Below are positions 9,441 through 15,622 of a stretch of 58,013 nucleotides of DNA, in pieces; the stretch's first letter is position 1; every line of letters begins with the position of its first letter. The position numbers were made by a program, and so were the translations under genes. The DNA comes from Alphaproteobacteria bacterium (GTDB taxonomy: Bacteria; Pseudomonadota; Alphaproteobacteria; Micavibrionales; UBA2020), in assembly GCA_021413445.1 (NCBI GenBank), contig JAIOQI010000008.1, positions 1-58,013 of the forward strand, in the 5' to 3' direction. The notes under the pieces were generated by a model, which saw only the letters and a program-made list of their open reading frames with translations, did not search any database and was not told where the DNA came from.

Positions 9441-10461
9441 AGTCATCAAGAAGGTCGAGTTGCATTCCCACCTTAGGGTGTCTTTTTAAAAAGAGTTTTT
9501 TGAATTGGGAAACGGTGTCAGACACGCTCATCAGTGTCATGACATCCTGTACCTGCCGCCGTAGCTTCTCTATGCCATAGCCTTGCGACAAGTGCTGATG
9601 AAATCTTGACTTTCGCGTTCCGTGTTTATCAATTTTTGGGTTGAGGCGGTCAAGTTCCTCAAGAACCGCCCCGTTTTCTAGCGGATGATAAACATACTCT
9701 CTTGTGAAATTTGCGAAATGCTGAGGCCTGTTTTGAATCACAGCCCCTTTCGTCGTCTTTGTTAATTTCTGGCTTCCGTAAAGCCTATTTAGGTCGTCAT
9801 AGTAAGAATCAGGGAACTGCTTTTCCCACTCTCGTTTTTCAACTTCAATATACTGTTGAACGAGGATCCGAAGGGCGTCGGGGCTACGTACCTGTTGGAA
9901 GCCAGTTGCTTCGTCAATTAAAGCTGTAACGCCAACCTTCGAGAAGGCGTTCAGGAGGATCCGCGCCATACCGGCCAGACCTTCTTGGGTTTTTGTTAGT
10001 TTTTTTTCGTCATCCGCGCGGATAATTGCCTTGCAGACATCTACAAGGACATCGGCTTCGTATCCATGAGCCAGATCCTGTGTTAGTGGCTTGAAATTAA
10101 TTGGGCTTTCGATTTTTTTGAGAAGATTTAACCCAAGTTCGGATCCAAGCCCCTTTCTCTGCATAGCGCGCATAAAAACGTTTCCGCCTTGGGATTTCAT
10201 ACCCAAAGCCCGCGCCATTCCTCGTTTGTGAAACACCCTGCGCCCATCTTCAAGGACATAACAATCAAGCTCCAACCCGCCGACCGCCATCTGCCCTTGG
10301 TGGGTAGCTTTTAAGAGGTTAATGTCTTGATCTGCGGATCCATCATCTTTGTGCATCCATCTGGCTTTTGCCGCCAGCGTGGCAATCTCCTTCCGCGCTT
10401 GTCCACTTAGCTGTTCTGCGCGGACTTTCCCACCTTTGCTTTGTCTGGTCTTGTCATTCAT
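9439..10461 (-). CDS. P63C-domain protein (phage/transposon-type, function unknown)
   Basis: A 340-residue basic soluble protein. The N-terminus (SKGGKVRAEQLSGQARKEIA, then AAKARW) resembles the small Lys/Arg-rich protein encoded just upstream. The C-terminal half matches the P63C domain found in phage and mobile-element proteins: WEKQFPDSYYDDLNRLYG, RPQHFANFTREYVYHPL, then LDRLNPKIDKHGTRKSRFHQ. A middle segment VFHKRGMARALGMKSQGGN looks like a KilA/Bro-type entry motif. An AAGGAG Shine-Dalgarno lies nine bases before the ATG. Function is not established; DNA binding is a plausible inference from composition. Confidence 0.75.
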   Translation of the reverse strand: MNDKTRQSKGGKVRAEQLSGQARKEIATLAAKARWMHKDDGSADQDINLLKATHQGQMAVGGLELDCYVLEDGRRVFHKRGMARALGMKSQGGNVFMRAMQRKGLGSELGLNLLKKIESPINFKPLTQDLAHGYEADVLVDVCKAIIRADDEKKLTKTQEGLAGMARILLNAFSKVGVTALIDEATGFQQVRSPDALRILVQQYIEVEKREWEKQFPDSYYDDLNRLYGSQKLTKTTKGAVIQNRPQHFANFTREYVYHPLENGAVLEELDRLNPKIDKHGTRKSRFHQHLSQGYGIEKLRRQVQDVMTLMSVSDTVSQFKKLFLKRHPKVGMQLDLLDD

Positions 10462-10496
10462 GGCTCTTAGCTCCTTATGCTTGCTACATAAGAACC

Positions 10497-10530
10497 ATGT
10501 TAAATGCTTGCTTATTTTTTAGCAAGCATT
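10497..10530 (-). promoter_or_regulatory. P63C gene promoter with palindromic operator
   Basis: Leftward -35 TTGCTA (10525-10520), 17-base spacer, -10 TAACAT (10502-10497). Inverted repeat AATGCTTGCT-N8-AGCAAGCATT (10503-10512, 10521-10530) spans the promoter. Additional ATGCTTGCT half-sites occur at about 10478 and 10552. Confidence 0.55.
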
Positions 10531-10558
10531 AATTTATTTTTTTATATAAAAATGCTTG

Positions 10559-10804
10559 CTATTTGTTTAAGTGTTTGTTTTTCCATCTTTTTTTAGCTGC
10601 TTTTTTAGCGATTTCTTGACGTCTTTTCGGACTTAATGCCTTCGCTCTAGCCTTTCCACCCTTTAGACCTCCGCGCCGTCCTAACTCCACGGCAGCAGGA
10701 TTTTTCGTCTTTGCGTGCTTCTCAGCCGCATCGCCGGTGGCGAGATCAACGATCAGCTTTCCAAGTTGGTTCGGGTCACGCGGTCTGGTGGGTTTTTTGC
10801 TCAT
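10559..10804 (-). CDS. Small Lys/Arg-rich protein (81 aa)
   Basis: An 81-residue highly basic protein: an acidic/neutral N-terminus (PRDPNQLGKLIVDLATGDA), then NPAAVELGRRGGLKGGKARA and repeated lysine clusters ending KKRWKNKHLNK. GRRGGLKGGKAR-type small proteins are widespread beside mobile elements. The family has no firm function, and nucleic-acid binding is inferred from charge. First gene of the element's operon. The ATG at 10804 is only six bases beyond TAAAAT, so the mRNA is predicted to be leaderless. Possible antitoxin or repressor for the element, unproven. Confidence 0.65.
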   Translation of the reverse strand: MSKKPTRPRDPNQLGKLIVDLATGDAAEKHAKTKNPAAVELGRRGGLKGGKARAKALSPKRRQEIAKKAAKKRWKNKHLNK

Positions 10805-10810
10805 ACCCGT

Positions 10811-10847
10811 ATTTTATCGGAAACATCCTTGATCGGTCAAGCATTTA
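10811..10847 (-). promoter_or_regulatory. Promoter and half-palindrome ahead of the element's first gene
   Basis: Leftward TTGACC (10840-10835) and TAAAAT (10816-10811, 18-base spacer; GATAAA at 16 is the alternative). The AATGCTTGACC-GATCAAG sequence repeats the operator seen at 9419-9440, with an imperfect second arm. Confidence 0.5.
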
Positions 10848-10859
10848 AAGGCTTGAATT

Positions 10860-10877
10860 TCAAACTGAGTCACGACC
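10860..10877 (-). repeat. Right terminal inverted repeat of the IS1-type element
   Basis: TCAAACTGAGTCACGACC, the exact reverse complement of the left end, lying 16 bases before the promoter of the third ankyrin-nucleotidyltransferase paralog. Confidence 0.9.
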
Positions 10878-10885
10878 ATAATCTG
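10878..10885. repeat. Right copy of 8-bp target-site duplication
   Basis: ATAATCTG, identical to 7956-7963. Removing the element and one copy restores a continuous short intergenic region ahead of the TTGACA promoter at 10893. Confidence 0.85.
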
Positions 10886-10892
10886 ATATTTG

Positions 10893-10920
10893 TTGACATA
10901 ACACACAATTAAACTATTAT
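10893..10920 (+). promoter_or_regulatory. Sigma70 promoter of ankyrin-nucleotidyltransferase paralog 3
   Basis: TTGACA (10893-10898), 16-base spacer, TATTAT (10915-10920). The TTGACATAACAC beginning is shared with the promoter at 5727. The transposon inserted just upstream and left it intact. Confidence 0.65.
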
Positions 10921-10961
10921 CTGTTTGAATTTTATAGAAAACAATACGAAGGACTGTATCC

Positions 10962-12047
10962 GTGGCGTTACCCGGCAAAGATCCATTTGATTATAGCGGT
11001 GAGAACCTGCCGCATGGCGTTTCCTTGTCCGAAGAGGTCATGGATGGAGACATCCAGGCTGTCAGAAAACGCTTCGACACAGCTTTCTGGCAGGGGTGGA
11101 AGGATCAGCCGGGCTGGAGGCATCTGAAACTCGCGCTGCAGCGCGAAGACAAGCCGATGCTGAAACTGCTGATCACCTGGGGCGCTCGCGCCGCGGATGA
11201 AGACCTGGCAAAGCTCCGTGCCGTGGCGAAAGACAAATACCCGCACTATATCAAGCTGCTGCGCCAGTCCGGGTTGCATCTGCCGGCGGCGGTGGAAAAC
11301 ATTCCCTATGTCGAGCCGGGAGTTCCGGTGCCGGATGCCGGGCTGGTCCCGCAAGAATGGAAGCGGGTTTTGCGGGTGTTTCAGGATAGAGGCGCGGAAG
11401 AAGCGATGATTGCCGGCGGCGCCTTGCGTGACCTGTTCAACAACCGGGCGATCAAGGACGTGGATATTTTTCTCAAGTCACGCGGCAGCGAAAAAAAGAA
11501 CCGCGAATTTCTGAAAGATGTTTTCCACGCGACCGAGTTGAGGTTCACGGGAAACTGCCAGGCGCCCGACTATACTTTATTTGATGAGGATCTTCCCTCT
11601 CCCGATAGGAGCCAGCTGTCCATCAAGTATCAGGCGGGCTACGACACAGTTGTCAAAGAAAGCCGCGTTGAAAGCTGGACGGTGACAAGAAAGGAAACGG
11701 AATACAATGTCGTGTTCGTTGATAACGTGAAGTTTGCTAACGGCGTGATCAGCGATTCCTTATCTGCGGACCGCTTTAGGGGGTTTTTAACAAGCGGCTT
11801 TGACTTAGGGTTGTGCCAGATCGCCTATGACGGCAAAGAAATCTCGCGCACGTCCGCCTACGACAACGACGTAAAATACCGGCAGATCACCCTGCATAAC
11901 CCTAATGATAAAAGCCGGGAACACCTGCAGCGCATTTTTAAAAAATATTCCGATTGGGAATTGTGCGAGAAATCGCGAAGGCTTCTCGCCAAGAAGCCCC
12001 CTTCCGGGGATGAGTGGATGATGTATTCCTGGTCGGGGTGGCGATGA
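10962..12047 (+). CDS. Ankyrin-like / nucleotidyltransferase-signature protein, paralog 3
   Basis: A 361-residue paralog with a GTG start preceded by GAAGGA at good spacing. Same plan as paralog 1: ankyrin-like helices ([13 protein letters not shown]), then [20 protein letters not shown] followed by D-V-DIFL, retaining the GG, RD and both aspartates of the nucleotidyltransferase head. It lies after the transposon with its own promoter. The stop overlaps the preferred rlmN start by four bases (ATGA), so rlmN is probably translated from the same message. Charge pattern and codon use match paralogs 1 and 2. Substrate unknown. Confidence 0.8.
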   Translation: MALPGKDPFDYSGENLPHGVSLSEEVMDGDIQAVRKRFDTAFWQGWKDQPGWRHLKLALQREDKPMLKLLITWGARAADEDLAKLRAVAKDKYPHYIKLLRQSGLHLPAAVENIPYVEPGVPVPDAGLVPQEWKRVLRVFQDRGAEEAMIAGGALRDLFNNRAIKDVDIFLKSRGSEKKNREFLKDVFHATELRFTGNCQAPDYTLFDEDLPSPDRSQLSIKYQAGYDTVVKESRVESWTVTRKETEYNVVFVDNVKFANGVISDSLSADRFRGFLTSGFDLGLCQIAYDGKEISRTSAYDNDVKYRQITLHNPNDKSREHLQRIFKKYSDWELCEKSRRLLAKKPPSGDEWMMYSWSGWR

Positions 12048-13195
12048 GCGTTTCATCACATGCCGGCAAGTTTTCCGCACCGCCGACGGACGCCGCGGGG
12101 AGGATTCCGCTGATCGGGCTCTCCCTGGCGGAGATGCAGGCGGCGCTGGCGCTGCACAAGCTGCCGGGTTTCCGCGCCAAGCAGGTCTGGCACTGGATTT
12201 ACCAGCGCGGCGCGCGTGATTTCGCCAGCATGGCCAATCTGCCCAAAGAGATGCGCGAGCTGCTGGCGGAAAAATATTCCATCGCGCGCCCGAAAGTCAT
12301 GACCGAGCAGCGCTCCGCAGACGGCACCATCAAATGGCTGCTCTCGATGTCGGACGGGCAGCTGGTCGAGACGGTTTTCATTCCCGAGGCGAAGCGCGGC
12401 ACGCTCTGCGTCTCGTCGCAGGTCGGCTGCACGCTGACCTGCAAGTTCTGCCACACCGGCACCCAGCCGCTGGTGCGCAATCTGGGCGCGCACGAGATAC
12501 TGCAGCAGATCATGCATGCCCGCGACATCTTGGGCGAGTGGCCGCAAAGCGGCGAAAAACAATCCAATGAAGGCCGCGACCTGACCAATATCGTGATGAT
12601 GGGCATGGGCGAGCCGCTGTATAACTACGACAATGTCGCCGGCGCGCTGAAAATCTGCATGGATGCCGACGGCCTGGCGATTTCCAAGCGCCGCATCACC
12701 CTGTCCACCTCCGGCGTGGTGCCGCAGATCCGCCAGTGCGGCGAAGAGCTGGGCGTCAACCTCGCCATTTCCCTGCATGCGACCACCGACGAGCAGCGCT
12801 CGGCGATCATGCCGATCAACAACAAGTACCCGCTGGCCGAACTGCTCGAGGCCTGCCGCACCTATCCCGGCGTCAGCGACATCCGGCGCATTACCTTCGA
12901 ATACGTCATGCTGCAAGACGTGAACGACACCGACGAGGACGCGAAGCGCCTGACGGAACTTTTGCGCGGCATCCCCTGCAAGGTCAACATCATCCCCTTC
13001 AACAGCTGGGAGGGCAGCGGCTTTACCTGCTCGACAAAAGATCGCATCGATGCTTTTGCGCGCATCCTCGAGAATTCCGGCTACGACGCGCCGGTGCGCC
13101 GCGCGCGCGGCCGCGACATCCTCGCCGCCTGCGGCCAGCTCAAGTCCGCCAGCCTGCGGGTCAAAAAAGTTCACGCTGAAATTACGGAGAAGTAA
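12044..13195 (+). CDS. rlmN: Dual-specificity 23S rRNA/tRNA adenine-C2 methyltransferase RlmN
   Basis: Radical-SAM enzyme that methylates A2503 of 23S rRNA and A37 of several tRNAs. About 383 residues from the ATG at 12044. The radical SAM cluster motif CTLTCKFC (C-x3-C-x2-C) follows SSQVG, with [18 protein letters not shown] and NLAISLHA as further family blocks. The conserved C-terminal cysteine region ([25 protein letters not shown]) is present. The start at 12044 overlaps the upstream stop; a longer reading from 12014 would overlap by 34 bases. Convergent with the LNDG operon, overlapping its last codons by 25 bases. Confidence 0.95.
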   Translation: MSVSSHAGKFSAPPTDAAGRIPLIGLSLAEMQAALALHKLPGFRAKQVWHWIYQRGARDFASMANLPKEMRELLAEKYSIARPKVMTEQRSADGTIKWLLSMSDGQLVETVFIPEAKRGTLCVSSQVGCTLTCKFCHTGTQPLVRNLGAHEILQQIMHARDILGEWPQSGEKQSNEGRDLTNIVMMGMGEPLYNYDNVAGALKICMDADGLAISKRRITLSTSGVVPQIRQCGEELGVNLAISLHATTDEQRSAIMPINNKYPLAELLEACRTYPGVSDIRRITFEYVMLQDVNDTDEDAKRLTELLRGIPCKVNIIPFNSWEGSGFTCSTKDRIDAFARILENSGYDAPVRRARGRDILAACGQLKSASLRVKKVHAEITEK

Positions 13196-13713
13196 GGACG
13201 GTTTTCAGCCGGGCTTCGGGTTGCCGGTGGCCGGGCCGGGTTTATTGCGGTCCGGCGGCGGCCGGCCGGCGTTTTTCGCGGCAGTTGATAATTGTAATCC
13301 TTTATTTCCTGTTCCGACCAGGTCTTTGTCTTTTCGCCGTTTTTGTAATGCTCCGCACGGGTGAGCCAGCTCCTGTCGTCGAAGATCTGCACCGCCGGCT
13401 CGCCGTTGGCGGCATCGTTGTTGCGGCCATTCGCGAAGTACCCCTTGAATTCAATATTGCCGCTCTTGCTGAACATCTGCTGCGCTGCCTCGCCGTTCGG
13501 GCCGTCGTTGAGTTGGCCGTTTTTGTAACGCTCCACCCATGAGATCGCCCCCTGCGCCTGAGCCAGAAGGGCGGCGACGAGATCTTCCCCGTCCTTGTCC
13601 TGAAGGTCCGGCTGCAGCGCCGCCCGCCTGAAAAATTCCGCAGATTCACCAGACAGCACCACCGTGAGAGCAGCCCCGTCTTTTTTGTATCTGATGCTCA
13701 GCTGTTCCGCCAT
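13171..13713 (-). CDS. Cytoplasmic-type LNDG-repeat protein, fourth gene of operon
   Basis: A 180-residue protein from the ATG at 13713, four bases after the upstream stop. The N-terminal domain (about 1-60) is shared by all four operon members: [26 protein letters not shown], then [15 protein letters not shown]. Two repeat units follow ([20 protein letters not shown]). The C-terminal 40 residues are basic and proline-rich ([20 protein letters not shown]). No signal peptide or membrane segment. The last 25 bases overlap the convergent rlmN gene. Function unknown. Confidence 0.8.
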   Translation of the reverse strand: MAEQLSIRYKKDGAALTVVLSGESAEFFRRAALQPDLQDKDGEDLVAALLAQAQGAISWVERYKNGQLNDGPNGEAAQQMFSKSGNIEFKGYFANGRNNDAANGEPAVQIFDDRSWLTRAEHYKNGEKTKTWSEQEIKDYNYQLPRKTPAGRRRTAINPARPPATRSPAENRPYFSVISA

Positions 13714-13717
13714 TTTT

Positions 13718-14227
13718 TCACCCAATCTTTGCGCCGCCCGGTCCGGGCTTTTTGCCCTCCGGTTGCGGCTTGCCGGCGTTTTTTTGCGCCAGCCGGTACA
13801 TATAGTCGTCCCGTTCCTGTCCGGAGAGTTCCTTGACCCGCTCGCCGTTCTTGTAGGAAACGGCGTGGATGAGCCGGTTCCGGTCATCGAACATCTGCAT
13901 CGCCGGTTCGCCGTTGACGCCGTCGTTAAGGCGGCCGTCCTGAAAATGCTTGGCAGTGATGATCTTGCCGCTGTCGCTGAATACCTGCATGGCGGGCTCG
14001 CCGTTCGCGCCGTCATGGCGCAGCCCGTCCCGGTAACGCTCCACCAGCAGGACATCTTTGGACCTGATATAGGCGATCAGGGCGGCGATCAGCTCCTCGT
14101 CTTTTTTATCGCGGATGTTTTCCTGCTGCGAAGCTTTCGCGAAAATCTCCGGAGATTTGGCGGTCAGGACTACCTTGAAAGCGGTTCCGTCTTTTTGATA
14201 TTCGATTTCCAGGCTACGGCTGTCCAT
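13718..14227 (-). CDS. Cytoplasmic-type LNDG-repeat protein, third gene of operon
   Basis: A 169-residue protein. The shared N-terminal domain reads LEIEYQKDGTAFKVVLTAKS, with DKKDEELIAALIAYI, then VERYRDG opens two clear repeat units (LRHDGANGEPAMQVFSD and LNDGVNGEPAMQMFDD). The tail is Lys/Pro/Gly-rich (KPQPEGKKPGPGG). It begins three bases after the stop of the 14231 gene and ends four bases before the next start, so translation is tightly linked. No signal peptide, unlike the two related genes at 3585-5009. Confidence 0.82.
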   Translation of the reverse strand: MDSRSLEIEYQKDGTAFKVVLTAKSPEIFAKASQQENIRDKKDEELIAALIAYIRSKDVLLVERYRDGLRHDGANGEPAMQVFSDSGKIITAKHFQDGRLNDGVNGEPAMQMFDDRNRLIHAVSYKNGERVKELSGQERDDYMYRLAQKNAGKPQPEGKKPGPGGAKIG

Positions 14228-14230
14228 TTT

Positions 14231-14803
14231 CTACCTTCTCGGCGACCTGGCCTCTTTCTTTGCTTTTGGCGCGACGGGGGCGTGCTTGGCCTGAAACTCC
14301 GCCAGCTCCTGCGCCGTGAACATTTTTGTCTGCTTGTCGTCCCTGTAACGCGCGATATAGATGAAATTGCCGCGGTCGTCGGAAATCTGTTCCGCCGGTT
14401 CGCCGTGTTTGCCGTCGTTGCGCTTGCCGTCCTGGTAATGGGCGATATGCAGGATCTGGCCGCTGTCATTCATTCTCTGGTATGCCGGCTGGCCGGGCCG
14501 CGCCCCGTCGTGGCGCAGGCCGTTCTCGTAAAGGGACATCGACATGCCGCCGTCGGTGAATTCCTGGATGGCCGGTTCGCCATGCGGGCCGTTGTTGCGC
14601 CTGCCGTCCTTATAGCGCTCCACCTTGGAGATCGCGCCCTTGGCGTGCTTCAGCAGCGCCGCGACCAGCTCTTCCCCTTCTTTGTTCCCGATCTCCGGCA
14701 GCGCCTTGGCGTGCGCGAAAAAATCCGTGACCGGCGACGTCAGCACCACTTTGAAGGGGCCTTCGCTGCTGGTGTATTCGATGGATACCTGTTCTCTTGC
14801 CAT
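14231..14803 (-). CDS. Cytoplasmic-type LNDG-repeat protein, second gene of operon
   Basis: A 190-residue protein from the ATG at 14803, which has GGAGAG six bases upstream. The shared domain is VSIEYTSSEGPFKVVLTSPV, then NKEGEELVAALLKHAKGAIS. Three repeat units follow: RNNGPHGEPA, LRHDGARPGQPA with an insertion, and RNDGKHGEPA. The C-terminus is Lys/Ala/Pro-rich. It lies 46 bases downstream of the 14850 gene. Repeat number varies between 2 and 3 across the operon, as expected from unequal exchange among similar units. Confidence 0.82.
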   Translation of the reverse strand: MAREQVSIEYTSSEGPFKVVLTSPVTDFFAHAKALPEIGNKEGEELVAALLKHAKGAISKVERYKDGRRNNGPHGEPAIQEFTDGGMSMSLYENGLRHDGARPGQPAYQRMNDSGQILHIAHYQDGKRNDGKHGEPAEQISDDRGNFIYIARYRDDKQTKMFTAQELAEFQAKHAPVAPKAKKEARSPRR

Positions 14804-14849
14804 GTGCGTCTCTCCAGAATGGGGATGATAGAGTTTAAGTGGCTGCACC

Positions 14850-15386
14850 TCAAACTTTGGGCGAAGCCGTTTTGGATGTCCGGAGGGCGGGCCCGGCTGT
14901 TTTCACGGAGAACTTGATTTCACCGTCTTTGAGCGGCATTTCGACGCCGTCTTTATAGCTCTTTGTCCCTTCCGTGGGCCGCCAGCCGGCAGCCTGATTG
15001 CCCTTTTGCACGGGCGCCAGTTCCTGCACGGCAGGCTCGCCGTTCGGGCCGTCGTTGAGCTTGCCGTCTTTGTAGAGGTTGACCGTCAGGCGGTCTTTGC
15101 CGAATTCGATGAGCGCGGGCTCGCCATTGGGGCCGTCGCTGGGCTGGCCGTTTTTGAAGCGCTCAACCCTGAAGACGGAGCCTGCATGGGTCAGGATCGC
15201 CTTGACCAGTTCTTCGCCCGTCTTGTCGCGGAGGGCAGGGTGGCCTTTGATGCGGGTGAAGGCGTTTTCGTTCGGGTCCGCCGAGAAAGAGGCGAGGGCC
15301 CAGAATGACAGCGGATCTTCATGGGCCGTCAGGCTTACCAGGAATTTGTTGCCGTCTTTTTCGTAGTTGATGTTGAGCTTGGGCAT
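14850..15386 (-). CDS. Cytoplasmic-type LNDG-repeat protein, first gene of operon
   Basis: A 178-residue protein with a GAGGAG Shine-Dalgarno upstream of its ATG. The shared N-terminal domain (LNINYEKDGNKFLVSLTAHE) has an insertion of about 15 residues, then RDKTGEELVKAILTHAG. Two repeat units ([29 protein letters not shown]) precede a divergent C-terminal segment with a further SYKDG. First gene of the four-gene leftward operon. The AT-rich 15387-15540 interval must hold its promoter, but I could not fix a convincing -35/-10 pair. Confidence 0.82.
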   Translation of the reverse strand: MPKLNINYEKDGNKFLVSLTAHEDPLSFWALASFSADPNENAFTRIKGHPALRDKTGEELVKAILTHAGSVFRVERFKNGQPSDGPNGEPALIEFGKDRLTVNLYKDGKLNDGPNGEPAVQELAPVQKGNQAAGWRPTEGTKSYKDGVEMPLKDGEIKFSVKTAGPALRTSKTASPKV

Positions 15387-15554
15387 GTTTTAGTTCTCCT
15401 CAAATTTGCCGTGGTTGGGCCTTGCGGCGGGTTTCATAGAGTCACACATCATTGTAATGACAAATCCTTAACGAATTATGGACAACATTTCCGTTAAGTA
15501 AAAATAATTATTATTTATCAATATGTTATGATCTTAATCGTCGTGAAGTTTACA

Positions 15555-15600
15555 GATAAAAAATCGCGCGCGGACCCGGTTAAGGGCCTCACGCGCGATT
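15555..15600 (-). terminator. Terminator of the acyl-CoA dehydrogenase gene
   Basis: Arms AATCGCGCG (15562-15570) and CGCGCGATT (15592-15600) with a 21-base loop that can pair further. Read leftward, the stem is followed by a T-rich run. It lies 23 bases past the stop at 15623 and separates it from the LNDG operon. Confidence 0.75.
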
Positions 15601-15622
15601 CTGTTCGTTCCGGAATAAACGC

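Larger units (their letters stand above)
7964..10877. mobile_element. Complete 2.9 kb IS1-type transposable element with passenger genes
   Basis: The element is bounded by 18-bp perfect terminal inverted repeats, GGTCGTGACTCAGTTTGA at 7964-7981 and its reverse complement at 10860-10877. Outside these is a direct 8-bp duplication, ATAATCTG, at 7956-7963 and 10878-10885. Inside are four leftward genes: a small basic protein, a P63C-domain protein, an IS1-family transposase and a PemK/MazF toxin, ended by a terminator next to the left inverted repeat. Eight to nine bp target duplications fit the IS1 family. It lies in the intergenic space between ankyrin-nucleotidyltransferase paralogs 2 and 3. 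A transposase plus three cargo genes is larger than a simple IS1. Confidence 0.9.

Noticed and set aside
12056-13174. 372-codon leftward ORF antisense to rlmN
   Set aside because: Gln/Arg/His/Ala-rich shadow frame of a clear radical-SAM gene; no ribosome site or family match.
13664-14917. 417-codon rightward ORF across the LNDG operon
   Set aside because: Antisense to four overlapping repeat genes that share an N-terminal domain; repetitive Val/Ala composition arises from the repeats read backwards.
3585-15386. CRISPR array
   Set aside because: The DNA-level repetition comes from protein repeats and paralogs; units are degenerate with no constant direct repeat and unique spacers.
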